Positions 11,442 through 22,783 of a stretch of DNA of 64,000 bases are shown in pieces. The translations under genes were made by a program, and so were the position numbers. Position 1 is the stretch's first letter, and each line of letters starts with the position of its first letter. Source of the stretch: Knufia peltigerae (taxonomy: Eukaryota; Ascomycota; Eurotiomycetes; Chaetothyriales; Trichomeriaceae); NCBI GenBank assembly GCA_030247855.1, contig JAPDRN010000098.1:1-64000 (forward strand). Direction: 5' to 3'. The notes below the pieces were generated by a model that saw only the letters and a list, made by a program, of their open reading frames with translations, was not told where the DNA came from and did no database searches.

Positions 11442-12318
11442 GTTTGATCCTTTTATCAGTTGTTGAATAGGTCGACCGTTGGACCGAGCCGGGATGGATT
11501 TCCTGTGATCAACAAATGACAACAAAGATGACAACCTGTAAGCTGTGCGGTTTCAGTAATGACAAAGATCAATGCGGATTGAAAGATGCGTTTGATTCAA
11601 TGAAAGGGAAGAGATTTATTGCGCCGAGAGAAGGTCCTCAAGAGCAGTGGATGTGACCCGCGCCATATATGCTTTCTTTCTTTTCTGAAGGAAAGGATTC
11701 TTAGGTTCGTGCCTATTTGCCTTGACCCGCTTACAGAAAGATTCTGCCTAGCAAAGAAGGCTGCATTCAAACCATGTCGTTCCATACCCAACGCTATTGT
11801 CAACTTCGGCTCCGGGTGCTGCTCAGGCCAACTGCCCATCTGCTTAGGCTGGGGCTCAGTTCTTCAACCCTCGTGCTCATCAGTCCCAATCTTGGGTCCC
11901 TATCATAGCTGGTATAGCAGCCCGTGCATCACCGTACCGTGCCTTTCTTCGCGCAAAGATAGAAGCGAGGGTTGCTATATGTGTGAAGATTCCGATGGCT
12001 CTGCTTTGGGTTGTCGTATGTTCATTTGTCTGCTCGCTCCAAGTGTTGATGGACGTAGAAGTAGTAATTTTCTCGAAGCGGAATGTGCCTGCCAGCTGAA
12101 TGATACTATATTTGGACATATCATGACTCGGTTGGAGCTTGATTTGAGTGTTTGTATCCCACATTTCCACATCAGATGATCCAAGGTATCCCGAGGGACA
12201 ACTTGAAGTTAGGCACGATCCGGCCATACCCCGTCCATACCGACTGAGAAAAGATTGGACTTTGTTTATTGGACATAACGTCATACACGAAGAGTAAGTC
12301 TGTCTTTGTGGCCACTAA
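11442..12318. other. Intergenic, no convincing gene
   Basis: This contains a 186-codon open frame on the plus strand (11619-12179) that begins without ATG and has no recognisable motif, and a 134-codon frame on the minus strand (11880-12284). Neither resembles a known family. Nothing else is seen. Confidence 0.5.
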
Positions 12319-14208
12319 TTACTCATTTGTGGTGTTCTGTATTTTGTCATCACGTAGCCAATGCTTCCAACTTTCGTCGCTTGACACTGAGTTCTGATCC
12401 TCATCGAGGGCGTTTTCTGCTTGAGGTCTTTTTTCATCGTCACGCATACTAACAGTAAGCTCCGAGATGCCTGGCTCCCAGGAAGTGCTGTCAGCATTTT
12501 CGCAAATCCTTGTATTGACTACCTCAAACCCCAAGTCTGGCGGGGTCTGAATTGTGCTAGGCCCTGTTGCCTCCGTTATCCAGCTATCTTGCGATGGTAC
12601 ATTCGAAGCCGACGGAACGTCGTCAGCCTGGGTTGGGCGGGTCTGTGTCAAAGACTCATCCGTAAGAAACGCAGTTGGCAGCGAATCTGGCGGCACCAGC
12701 GGAGTCGGGGTGGGTTCATCATTGACAGTATGGTTCGACGTCGAGTGAAGTGGCCCTGAGGGCTCTTCGTCGATGGATGGACGGATTTCGGGTGGGCCTT
12801 CTGGGTGCAGATTCGCTGTTGGGAGGCTTGGGTCATGTCGACGTATCGTTTCCGAGAGTTGTCCCAGGAAAAAGCCCACGAAAAATAGATTAGCGATAAA
12901 CATAATTCGCTGGCCGTCTGACGCCAGTACATGGCAGCCAGGGTCATTTATCGAGGCAGTTGCGTCGCCACCATCACAACGCCTGTACTCGAGGAGTTGT
13001 AGCATCCGCATAACGTCATCGAAATCTTCTGGGAGAAGCGGTTCTCCTTGCCCTGTTCGCAGGATCAGTCATGTATCGAAAGTAACACAAAGCTGAGACA
13101 CGTACATGGGTTCAACATTGCCCTGTACGGAATAAAGCTTGGGTAAGCCATGATGAATTTGTACCTCCAGATAAACACCTCGCGGTCCTCCCCAGACCTT
13201 TGAGCTTCGTTTCGCAGCTGCTCGTCACCCCAAGGGTCGAATTGATGGAGCTCCCGCAAGTTGTGATAACTTAAATGGCCGGCTTTAACATGCCAGAAGG
13301 ACAGATGTTTGTGTTCCTGGACCAGAGTCAGTGCGACCGCTTTCGGAGCTCATGGTATGGCAATATGGGCATGGAAATCATCTGGACGTGAAGCTTACAT
13401 CTCTTCTGAAGAGCTCCCGCGTAGTGGTGCTGCCCCTGCATGCACACTTCCAATACTTGACAGGGTCGAATTTGTAAAATATGTCCCCCAACCTCCTGGC
13501 AGCCGCCTTCCTCCTTTTGGAGCCAGAAGTGCTCGTAGCCAAGGATGAGGCCGAGTCGGCGGTCCATTGGCCTCCAGAAGGTTTCCCACGGCCAGGAGCA
13601 GGAGAGGACAAAGAATGATTGATCTGTGGCTGTGTATTTTGAGAGTCGCCGTACTTTCGCTTCGCGCCTTGAGATGCGTGCACCTGAGTGAGTATGATAA
13701 GTTGCACGCAACTCAGATAGGTAACGAGGAGGAAGACTGTAGCGGCGGTACGTTGAACTTGGAGCCAATCTTTCCCCGGGGAGGCAGTGCTATCACTTTT
13801 GACAGGAGCGAGACAGGAGACCAGTGGAGAAGAGTGTTTCTCAGCCCTAGCGAGAATCTCAGGGCGTTCCAACTCGGCGCCGTGCGGGGCATTCTCTGCG
13901 ATGTTACTAGTCGCCGCTTGGTATCGACTTGCTTCGGATTGATCACTCCATATAGATTCCATCAAAGACAAATGGACGTCCATTTCGCTCTGAAGCTCTC
14001 GCGAGCGTCGTGACACAGTTTCGCCCGCGTAGAAGACGTCGGCACGGCAGCTCTGTCCTTGGAACCTTTTGATGGAGTATGTGCTGGATACACTGGACTG
14101 GCTTGCATTGCTCGTTGCTGAAGCCCCGGACCAGGTCGAGTTGTCGGAGCCATTTTCACTCGGGTCAGAGCCAGGAGAGCTAGTCATGATATACTGCGTG
14201 GCACACAT
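12319..14208 (-). CDS. Hypothetical protein, three exons, two possible membrane segments
   Basis: I do not recognise a family. Exons 14208-13399, 13316-13106 and 13052-12319 join in frame to 584 residues, with GTAAGC and GTACGT donors and CAG acceptors. That continuity supports a real gene. The N-terminal third is Ser-rich (MTSSPGSDPSENGSDNS; the second Met at residue 8 is an alternative start). A hydrophobic stretch near residues 160-182 (VFLLVTYLSCVQLIIL) is followed by Lys/Arg-rich sequence. The middle has an aromatic-rich conserved-looking part (EHKHLSFWHVKAGHLSYHNL, then FIWRYKFIMAYPSFIPYR). A second hydrophobic stretch (IMFIANLFFVGFFLGQL) is followed by a long Pro/Ser/Thr/acidic, probably disordered tail. 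The first hydrophobic stretch could instead be a short unspliced intron (it is bounded by GTTACC and CTCAG and keeps the frame), which would remove that segment. Confidence 0.6.
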
Positions 14209-15099
14209 CTTCGCCTAACAGTTATAACATCTACCCGCGACGTTTAAAAAGTACGTTTTCTTTGAAACTGCGTTCCAGGCGGCGCTTTCGATGAAAATAG
14301 AATGTTAATGCGGGCAACGCTGGTCTCAGTTCCTGTTGATGTTTCCAAACCGTTCTTGATAAAACCACGGTCTCTTTCCGAGGGTTGAACGCCCGTCACT
14401 GAGCAGAACAACGTTGTCAAGGATCGAGAGTATTTGCGCCCGCGGGACTCAATGACTCGATTGCTCTGATAACAGAGCTTCTGCCGTCGGGACAGAAGTA
14501 GCGGAGGAAGGCGGGAGAGACACAGAGCAATGGTGGTACTGTGACCAGGGGTTCTGGGTAGGCACTCACTCCTCAATTGGAGGTGGGTTGCTGGCTGTAG
14601 ACTCCTGCTTTAAGTATGCCGCTTTGCGGCACGGTGTCAACGCAGATTCCTGACAGAAAACAATGGCAGAACCAAATGTATTGCCAGACTCACAATTGAT
14701 ATTGATCTCGAAGTCGTATAGAGGCCGCGGGGAACGCAGAAGCGCAGATGCACCTTGCGGTCATGCGCCAATGATGGAGGTGGAGGGAACAGCCCCCTGC
14801 ATTCGATGACACCAAACGCGCCAAGCGGCGACCACAGCTGGTCACCACCAACAGACCAACTTCTCCCACTGTACTCTCCTCATTTGCAGTGTCGTTTTGT
14901 TCATGGAGAGCATGTGTTGTTATAGCATATTGCAAAGATGCAAATTCTTCTTGGTGTGCTTCTTGTATGTAGCTCACAATTTGCGTTGACTTCACTCGGT
15001 GACGTAGTCGCCGATGGAAGTGGTAAGCTATGGCGGTATTGCTGGTAGCCATCAACGCCGCAGGTTGGTGACCAGAACTCGTCGAGTGCGACGATTGGT
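14209..15099. other. Intergenic, no convincing gene
   Basis: This lies between two genes transcribed away from each other. A 162-codon minus-strand frame (14690-15178) has low-complexity composition, no motif, and overlaps the plus-strand gene, so I do not call it. Confidence 0.5.
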
Positions 15100-15985
15100 G
15101 TGCGAGGACGGATTCCTCTGGCCGATGACCTCGTTGATTCACATCCATCTCTTGCGTCTGAACCACTCTCGTCCTCATCGCGCCATTATCAGAGACAAAG
15201 CAGGTGCTTGACCAACGTCCCCGACCTTATCGACTTTATGTCTGAGCCCCAGGAGCTCGCGGTTCTTCGATCAACAAGTCTGCGCAAGGAAGTTGCTGTT
15301 GCGCGGGCGCCGCCGGTAGCAGTGCACAAGCTTCGCACGGCAGTGGCCAGAAGAGATGGAAAGGGGAAACAATACCTCTTGAACATTAGGGATGGTCAGA
15401 GCGGTGGGGAGATTATGCAAATGTGGAATGATATGGAAGTCCATTCCAAATTTGTGGTTTGGTGGCACAAGATTCTGGCCATGAGACCGGCCATCTTCGA
15501 AGGTACCGTAACGATGGTAAGTGCCTGGCAAGATTGCTTGTAGCACCTTGCTGACTGTCATTTCTGTAAAGCAAAACGACTCAGATCTCGAGGCGGAACG
15601 TATTTCATGCTTCATTGCCATGGGTACCCTTCAAGAATTGCCGCAGCATACTTTCGCCTATTCAAAGCCGGGAGAGTTCCTCAGCTGGGCTGGTTTCGTC
15701 CATGACAACGCTCGCTTCTACCAGGCGGCCAATGGAGGCTTTGGCATGCAAAAGGCGCTGATTCTGGCATGGAAGACTGACAAGCTTCTTGTCGGCGTCA
15801 TCACTGCCATCCTCACTCTAGTCAGCATCGCCATTGGGATCATCATCGGAATGGTGTGCCACAATGCTGGGTTGGGGATTGGCGTCAGCGCTACCATATT
15901 CACGCTGCTTGCTTTCCTGGCTTTCGTACTGAACAAGTCGATGAAGTATGCTATTACCCCGTTCTCCGCCGGCAGATCCATCTGA
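15100..15985 (+). CDS. Hypothetical membrane protein with two C-terminal transmembrane segments
   Basis: I cannot name a family. Two exons, 15100-15516 and 15572-15985 (donor GTAAGT, branch CTGAC, acceptor GTAAAG), join in frame to 276 residues. A second ATG at 15238 (MSEPQELAVL) would give 230 residues and may be the true start, because the region before it is less protein-like. The soluble part contains DGQSGGEIMQMWNDMEVHSK and RPAIFEGTVTMQNDSDLEAE. It is followed by two strong hydrophobic segments (KLLVGVITAILTLVSIAIG and SATIFTLLAFLAFVL) near the C terminus, which form a hairpin. A soluble N-terminal domain with a membrane hairpin is seen in several uncharacterised fungal families. The existence of the gene is supported by splice-frame continuity and composition. 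Confidence 0.62.
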
Positions 15986-17630
15986 CATTGTGATTAGGTA
16001 TTGAAGTCTCAGGCAGATTTCATCGATGATGCTCGTTTGGGGGCGAATAGTTTTATGAACCAAAGGGAAAGGAAAGAAACTAGATATTTAGTTCTCACGA
16101 GGAAACAAATATGTGGGCATCATGTGAGACTTTACCCAGAGCATGATCTGTCATTGGGATCTCACCATGAACGGTTTGTAATCTTGATGTAGATGGTGGT
16201 GTTGTAAGCCTTTTATTGTAGACGAAGGATCTCTGTAGGTACTGTAGGCAATAGCTTCCAGGCTGTCAAGGCAATTAACCCCGGGCAATTCCGCATTTTT
16301 CCTGCGCCGACATTTTGTGCTGAAATGCTGAAATGAGGCTCCCTAAAAGGCAGACGCATAGGCGCAGCGAAGGCTCGTGCGTGACCACAACATCTTGCTG
16401 GTCCAAGTAAATCTTGATCACCAGACACTGGACCAACTTGTTGTGTACGGGAGTCCTTATGCCTGTATCGCACCCCGACAGTCTTTCCAGTCATCCAGAC
16501 GAAAATTAAAGGTGGCCATGTTTCGCCTCTTCAAGAAATTTGACTGTCCAGGCAAACGCGGTTCATTGGCGATGTGGATCCCCAAGGAAAGACGACACGT
16601 TTCGCAAATTGCTACTGTATGTACAGTTGACAGACACTCCCGTCCACTTGAGCCTTGCACCACAGTGTCATGAACGAGGCCAGGCTTCCAGGGATTATTG
16701 TTGATCACGTTCATGTACAGCTGAAGGATCGTACTCGAACCCACCAATAAGGCTAACCTGTCGAGTCTTGTCATCTTATACGATGAAGCGGCTTAAAATA
16801 ACGCCAACTTCTCATTCGAGACCCATGCTCTAAAAGGGAGAGCTTACCAACTATACCTAGTATAAACAGGTACCTAGGTATCCAGAGTACTGTTTTTAGG
16901 AGGTATTCTCGAATACTTCAACACTAATGTAACAAATAGGCTGCGAAGGAGATACGGAATAGTGGTTTTGTTTACGCGAAATAAACAGTAATCTGTTACT
17001 GAGTGGGAGCGATGGAAACGTCAGCCCTTGCGAGGGCTTGCTGGGAGTGTAAAAAGTTCTACAAGTAGTTCCTTTGTGTGCATAGTTGCAAGGTGCTCAA
17101 CATGAAGAGAGAGAGACTTGTTTATTTGGTCCACCTTGGAAAGCTCCATGTCTGACGTGTACATTCTGCCGCTTCCCCCCACATGTTGCTCCGTAGCTTC
17201 AGCCAGGTGCTTGTCAGACATTTGAATTTGACCAAGTACAAAGTCTAGGCTACAACCAATTTTTCTCTCTATGCTGTACATACACTCTCATAAGACATAG
17301 GAGTATGTAGATACTGATGAAGACGAATCATGGTAAGGCTCCATCGTCGAAATGACACTGTCAATGTTGCAAGCGAAATTGTATACGTTCGGTGAAAAGC
17401 CAATGGCATTTTCAAGTAACTGCCTCGAGGCAGTGAGGTCAAGATGAGATACCAAAAAGTGAAGACCAGCCATATTCCCTCATAAAACCCTCCTTCACAT
17501 CCCTCCTACTTCCACACGTCAAAATGGCCTAGGGCCATCCTCTTTCATCGCTCCAAATATCCTTGATTCTTTCACGCCACGACAAAACACAAGCAACACC
17601 CAGCCACATCCTCAAGAATTGCAGGTCATC
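15986..17630. other. Intergenic, no convincing gene
   Basis: About 1.6 kb with AT-richer patches (for example 16785-17000) and only short frames. A 61-codon and an 86-codon minus-strand frame (17021-17473) show no motif. I see no RNA gene or transposon remnant. Confidence 0.5.
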
Positions 17631-18035
17631 ATGGCTCAGCCTGGCGAGTTGTCAATCTTGAAAAGTTTTCCAGAGCGGACTGCCACCGACTCAGATGATG
17701 GCTATCGTCAGAAAGTTGAGGAATTCGTAGCTCATTGCCTAAGACTGATTTTCAGGAGGACAGCGATCGTGGATGTTAATGTGGTTTAGTTCGAAGTACT
17801 GGACTACATGGCACGCCTCCCAGAAAGTTGGCGCGAGCACATAGAGAAAGGTCAGATGAAAGCGCGAGGAGAGCCTCACGACCTGACACTCCGATTCAGG
17901 ACTCGGCATGATGCTGGGATAGCCTACAACCTTGACAACTTTCTTGGATTTGGTAAATTGAGAATGGAGATGAGAAATTAGACGACTGAAGTGACATCAG
18001 TTCATAGCCTGCACAGGCGATGCGAAACGGAATGA
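17631..18035 (+). CDS. Weak candidate small gene, or gene relic
   Basis: The frame from ATG at 17631 is interrupted by one TAG at 17787-17789 but continues in the same phase with protein-like sequence (LDYMARLPESWREHIEKG). Removing a 63-nt intron at 17727-17789 (GTAGCT..TTTAG, with a CCTAAGAC branch-like site) restores one frame. A second intron at about 17952-18000 (GTAAAT..CATCAG) would end the protein at 18035, near 95 residues. If it is not removed the frame stops at 17981. The composition is protein-like and acidic/basic mixed. The first donor is not optimal, so a pseudogene or chance frame remains possible. No family is recognised. Confidence 0.3.
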
Positions 18036-18202
18036 TTGACCAATCCAATCTAAACGAGGATCAACACATTGCTCTTCAAAATCAATGAAGATGAAATCAT
18101 TGACATAGCAATGAAACGAAATGAGCAAGAGAGAGACTTCATTGCACTTTTGCCTTTTCGTTTCTTTTTACTTCTCTTTTGGGGATGTGACTTTCTCATA
18201 AA

Positions 18203-19651
18203 TCATCGTACTATCTTCCTTAATTTCACCTCGGGAACATCCCACACAACGTCTCTGACACTCACACGCTGCCTCGCTGGTATCTTCATTGACAAATGTC
18301 CTGGACACCCAACCCATTCTTCGTTATGGATGAGTAGAAGCGGACCTTTGCATCCTTCCTCAGGTACCAGTCCTTGATTGTCTGAACTAGACTCATCCCC
18401 TCCACCACCACCCGTGTTGGTCAACCCAATCGCCCTCTTTGCTCTCGTACTGACACACTCGTATAACCGAGTCGCATCATCTTCAGTACCTGACTGATAT
18501 ATTCCCACTCCCATCGAAGCCAAAGATATCGGATCCCCGTTACCCCAAGGAGTGAAGGCGTTTCCCACATTATTCACCGACAGACAAGCGTCGATACCTA
18601 TTTGGATCATGTCTAGCACTTGTAAAGTCCCACGGGGTCTTTTTGATGTATATCCGTCGTGACTATTTGTTGAAGGTCTCCCCATCATGAACAAATCACT
18701 CGTGGGTAAACCCACAAAATGAATGGGTAATTTTGACCCCCTAATTTCTTCCGCGAGTCTCGACATTTCGGTGTTGGTAAACAGCGTTAGACGTGTACAA
18801 TGACCCAAAACTATCGTCTTGTTTGGGTTCGCATGTTCCTTCCATTTCGCTTCTTTCAGGAGACGGATCACGTCCCATACCAAGGCAGGTTGATCTTGGT
18901 CGAGGTTATAATCGAGATGAAAATCTAGATTGAGAGAATATTTTATAGCCGTTTCGATTGCCCAAGTGATGTTTTCCAACGACGCTTCCCTCGAGGTTTC
19001 GACGTAAGGAGTCGTTCCTAATGCGCCGATGTGCCTTTTCGGCCCGTCGTGGTCCAACGCAGCTTCTAGGATCCTTAGATTTTCCGACCCGTACTCCGTA
19101 CTGAATATAGGATCTTGTGCGAAGGCACAAATCTGTACATTCATCTGCTTTGCGAATGCCGTCTGAAGAGATATGGCCGCTTCCAGGCACAATGTTTTCG
19201 TGACGTGGTCTAGTTCGACAAAGGCTCGACATGAAGTGACACCTTGTGTGAGTGACGTTGCTAGTAGTTGTGAACCACGTAGATACAAATCTTCCGAGGT
19301 GTAACGTCTCTTGGCCTCGGACGTCTTTGTCAGTGCTTCACCGAATGAACCTGATTGAGGTGCTAGGTCGGTGTAGTCTGGCAACCCATTACCGCCCGAA
19401 TCACTTTCAGCCGAAGAAAACGGTGGATTGTGTTGAACGTTACAGGTCAGAATGTATGCTTTGTCGAGATGAATGTGTGGATGACAGAGAGTTGGTAGAA
19501 GAAGTGATGCAGGTTCCGCCGACTCTGACTTGTTGGGTGGTTCGGTCGTCGGGTCTATGGATGTTATCGTGTTGTCGTTGTCGAAATCGATGGTGACAGT
19601 CCAACGAGATTTGGAATCTCTGCATGGAAGAATTACGTTTTCGAGTTTCAT
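18203..19651 (-). CDS. Amidohydrolase family protein, cytosine-deaminase-like
   Basis: A single-exon metal-dependent hydrolase of 482 residues, the usual length for this family plus a small insert. The TIM-barrel metal ligands are visible: HPHIHLDKAY (HxH, about 57-66), FHLDYNLD and VLGHCTRL in the middle, and the late Asp region DACLSVNNVGNAFTPWGNGD that also lines the active site. These are typical of cytosine deaminase and atrazine-chlorohydrolase-type enzymes, which hydrolyse amino or amide groups on heterocycles, in the cytosol. The exact substrate cannot be predicted. A Gly/Ser/Asp-rich insert (about 418-430) interrupts the C-terminal part. It lies tail-to-head with the alpha-glucuronidase gene on the same strand, with no apparent pathway link. 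Confidence 0.82.
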   Translation of the reverse strand: MKLENVILPCRDSKSRWTVTIDFDNDNTITSIDPTTEPPNKSESAEPASLLLPTLCHPHIHLDKAYILTCNVQHNPPFSSAESDSGGNGLPDYTDLAPQSGSFGEALTKTSEAKRRYTSEDLYLRGSQLLATSLTQGVTSCRAFVELDHVTKTLCLEAAISLQTAFAKQMNVQICAFAQDPIFSTEYGSENLRILEAALDHDGPKRHIGALGTTPYVETSREASLENITWAIETAIKYSLNLDFHLDYNLDQDQPALVWDVIRLLKEAKWKEHANPNKTIVLGHCTRLTLFTNTEMSRLAEEIRGSKLPIHFVGLPTSDLFMMGRPSTNSHDGYTSKRPRGTLQVLDMIQIGIDACLSVNNVGNAFTPWGNGDPISLASMGVGIYQSGTEDDATRLYECVSTRAKRAIGLTNTGGGGGDESSSDNQGLVPEEGCKGPLLLIHNEEWVGCPGHLSMKIPARQRVSVRDVVWDVPEVKLRKIVR

Positions 19652-20260
19652 TGTAGTCGGTCTTCGACAAGCTTATCTGTCTGCGTCCAGTACTTTGTTG
19701 TGATGGTGGTGCTGTTGCTGCTGTGGAGGGCTCATTCGATAAAACCCTTTTGCAGCTATCGAAACAGACTCGTACATCTGGTGTACGACATTTCGGTAGC
19801 TTTCATCGATCAGTACATCTGTCGTAAGTTATCGACGGAACTTGGTGGAAATGGCTGTGATTGTGTCGTGATATCTATCAACTGATCCGGGGGGGCAATA
19901 TGTTTAAGCGATGGTTTCGGCGTATCCCGCTTTCTGTGTAGATAATGACAAAAACGATCCTTTTATCATTGTGACAAGTCTCTCCCGGAGAACGAAGGCA
20001 AACAGTCAGTATGCTATATCAGAATTGCTTCAACCCCGATGGAATAAAAGCCCAAGGTGAGGCATGATATATGCTTATGGACAGAAGTAGGTAGTAGTTT
20101 GTCATGACTTTTCTGATGATGTCAGCATAGTGTGGTCTACTAAAGGCGATCCGGAGCCATGTTGCTGAACCGGAGAATGCTCGAAACATGAGCATGAGTC
20201 CAAGGACACCTAAATATTCTTTTTGGATCACCGTGCTAGTACGTAGTAGTAGTCACTATC
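19652..20260. other. Intergenic
   Basis: This is the promoter of the amidohydrolase and the 3' flank of the glucuronidase. No other feature is seen. Confidence 0.6.
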
Positions 20261-22783
20261 CTAATCGACGACTCCCTTGGGCAATATAGCTATATAATCC
20301 AGCGGTGCCGGCTCAATTCCATCAGGAGTACCGACAATTATGAGGACATCCCCCTTTGCGATAGTGACGTTCCTGAACGTGATTCTGGTCGCCGAATGCG
20401 CATCCAAGTACACAGAAGCAGCGTGACCGAGCCTACCGGAGTCCACGTTGTCGCCCAGCCAGCTTCCAACGGTGTGATTGTTGATGGACACGGTCCACGA
20501 TGAATTCCCTCCCATCATGTCAAAGTAGTTGACGGCCAGGTCGTATGTGCCGTTGGGGAAATTCAAAGTCGTCGAGGCGGTGCCGGTGGTGGAGTTTGAG
20601 CTCGTCACGATGCCAGTGGCGTTGCTGGCTGCTTCGAACGGAGAGACCGAGTACGGCACGTACCCGTCCAGCGTCATACTTTCGGCCTGGATGCGCCATG
20701 GGTGATTGCCAACACGGCCACCAGCGTCGGCGATGCCGGAGAGGTTGTGGTAGAAATTGGCAATGGCATCGCGCCACACGATCGAATGGCCAGCCTGGAA
20801 AGTCAACCGGAAGAGTGTCTCGTTGTACCGCTCCTCGTCAATCTTCCCCTGCAACCCTTCCCACTGTGTGACGAAAGTCTGGGCGACGTCGGCCCCTTCG
20901 TAATGTGCATCGTAAAAGTGTTGGATGACCGTCTTGCCAGAGTGCAGCTTATGGGTGTAGTTGACATGGTGAAACCACAGGACCAAATTGTCCGGGGTCG
21001 TGCTGATGTTTTCGTACATCGCGGCGACCTCGGCAGGGTATTGACCAGAGTAGCCGGTCCCGTTGCTCACAGTCCGGTCCATGCCGATGGTCTTGTGGTC
21101 AGCACGAGTCCATTGACCCCAACCATTGTTATCCTGTGACTGAGGGTTCGGTCCAAAGTGAGTATACAAGATGTCCGTCAACGTCTGAATACCAAGATTC
21201 CCACTGTAGTTCTCGTAGGTGGGCCATGATGCCATGGACAGACTTGTGATTGTTTTCATGACGGTCGGGTCTGGTCCAAAGGTCAATCGAATCCAGTCTT
21301 GGAGCATGGCTTCTGGATCATCAGCCGGGTTCCACGCCAGCCGACCGTACGCGTAGAGGTTGGACATGGAGAGGTGGCTGCCTAACCATGTCTGGTTCGT
21401 GCCAACATTCACGACAGCCGCAGAACCACCAAGAGGACGATTGAAACGTTTGCCGGTGATAATATCCCGGACAAGCGATGGCTTATGATCAACCCTCAGG
21501 TCGAAATCGAGTACCGTCTTCCACAAGGGTGGCAGATAGACGAGATGGCATTGTTGACCGAGATATTCTTGTGTCACTTCCAGTTCAATGGCGGTGCTTG
21601 TGTTTTGTAGATGTGCGAAAAGAGGGGAGGTCGGCTCACGGACCTGAAAATCGATCGGTCCATATTTGATCTGGACAATAACATTGTCGGCAAACTCCCC
21701 GTCGAGCCCTTTGAAGAAATCAACAGCTGCATTTGCCCGGTCGGCTTTCCAGTCGCTCTCATTGATCTGATCGTTGTACACAAATGCCCTGAACATCAGG
21801 ATGCCTCCATGAGGTTTGAGGGCATTTGCGAATAGATTGGCGCCCTGAGCGAGTGTACGGTTGTACGTCAGGGGACCTGGTTGACCTTCGGAGTCTGCTT
21901 TCACCAGATATCCGGCCATGTCAGGAACTCTGCGGTAAATGGCATCTGTAACATTACTCCACCATGAGATGACGCCCTTATCCAGGGGGTCGAACGTGGT
22001 TAGGTTGCCATAGGTCAAGTTCGCTGCTGGCGAGGCGAAATTCAACGAAATGCCGACTTGAACACCATATGGTCGCATTGCATCGGCCAGCCTCCCGAGT
22101 CCCTCTAAGTTTGCAGGGCTCAAAAGCGATGCATTTGCGTTAACATTGTTTACAACGACCGCGTTAATCCGGATGGATGCCAACAGGCGAGCATATTCCG
22201 AAGCTCGGTCGAGATTGTCAACAACGAGGCCATTTTCAAAGAAGATCGAAGGTCCGCCATAACCTCGTTCAATGGAACCATCGAGATTGTCCCACTGATT
22301 GACCCATCGGACCGGTGCACTTGGGTTCGAAGCGTATGCGACTTTGGAAAAGTTTCCCTGGGCTAGCATCGACAGATACTCGAAAGCACCATAGAGTGCG
22401 CCTCGTTCATTTTGTCCAAGGATCTGCACGGTAGGGCCGGTAGTGTTGAGCCAGAAACCGTCGGCTTCGAGAGACGGAATTTTTGCAGAGTGTCCATAGG
22501 CGTTGGAGTATTCAATGAGGGTGCCGACGACGATGGATGAATCACTGTCGGCTTCGTGACTGGTAATGCTCAGATTCTGACCGAGAATTCCGGAGATACC
22601 TTTTTGGAGTTCAACGCCAGCAATATGCACGGGGTCGTTCACCGACGTGTTGAGTGACACAATTCTGGAAGGTAGAGAAGGTATGGAGTTTGCCGAATGC
22701 AATGGGGCATACCGGAGCCAGGCATCGATGCCACTTTCGGCGGCAACGGAGCCAGCATAGAGGAACAGGGAGAAAGATAACAT
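20261..22783 (-). CDS. aguA: Secreted alpha-glucuronidase (GH67)
   Basis: This enzyme removes 4-O-methyl-D-glucuronic acid from xylo-oligosaccharide ends during hemicellulose breakdown, outside the cell. The 840-residue single-exon protein begins with a signal peptide (MLSFSLFLYAGSVAAES). The frame is open four codons upstream, but the first ATG is at 22783. GH67 sequence features include WLRYAPL near the N terminus, GRLADAMRPYGVQVGISLNF, the central region with YIRF-type blocks (DNVIVQIKYGPIDFQVREP), LVLWFHHVNYTHKL and the C-terminal LNFPNGTYDLAVNYFDMMGG. Many N-glycosylation sequons (NxS/T) fit secretion. Length matches the family (about 820-850). A GGCTAA hexamer, the core bound by XlnR-type regulators, lies at 23084-23089, about 300 bp upstream. 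A single hexamer is weak evidence of xylan induction. Confidence 0.95.
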   Translation of the reverse strand: MLSFSLFLYAGSVAAESGIDAWLRYAPLHSANSIPSLPSRIVSLNTSVNDPVHIAGVELQKGISGILGQNLSITSHEADSDSSIVVGTLIEYSNAYGHSAKIPSLEADGFWLNTTGPTVQILGQNERGALYGAFEYLSMLAQGNFSKVAYASNPSAPVRWVNQWDNLDGSIERGYGGPSIFFENGLVVDNLDRASEYARLLASIRINAVVVNNVNANASLLSPANLEGLGRLADAMRPYGVQVGISLNFASPAANLTYGNLTTFDPLDKGVISWWSNVTDAIYRRVPDMAGYLVKADSEGQPGPLTYNRTLAQGANLFANALKPHGGILMFRAFVYNDQINESDWKADRANAAVDFFKGLDGEFADNVIVQIKYGPIDFQVREPTSPLFAHLQNTSTAIELEVTQEYLGQQCHLVYLPPLWKTVLDFDLRVDHKPSLVRDIITGKRFNRPLGGSAAVVNVGTNQTWLGSHLSMSNLYAYGRLAWNPADDPEAMLQDWIRLTFGPDPTVMKTITSLSMASWPTYENYSGNLGIQTLTDILYTHFGPNPQSQDNNGWGQWTRADHKTIGMDRTVSNGTGYSGQYPAEVAAMYENISTTPDNLVLWFHHVNYTHKLHSGKTVIQHFYDAHYEGADVAQTFVTQWEGLQGKIDEERYNETLFRLTFQAGHSIVWRDAIANFYHNLSGIADAGGRVGNHPWRIQAESMTLDGYVPYSVSPFEAASNATGIVTSSNSTTGTASTTLNFPNGTYDLAVNYFDMMGGNSSWTVSINNHTVGSWLGDNVDSGRLGHAASVYLDAHSATRITFRNVTIAKGDVLIIVGTPDGIEPAPLDYIAILPKGVVD

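Noticed and set aside
11619..12179. 186-codon plus-strand frame with many Cys
   Set aside because: It starts at TTG. A frame of this length is expected about once by chance in a window of this size. Cysteine spacing fits no zinc or secreted-protein family.
14690..15178. 162-codon minus-strand frame overlapping the plus-strand membrane-protein gene
   Set aside because: It has His/Arg/Ser-rich composition typical of a non-coding frame, no motif, and conflicts with a better model.
16300..16340. Short direct repeat TGCTGAAATG
   Set aside because: It is a two-copy chance-level duplication with no wider structure.
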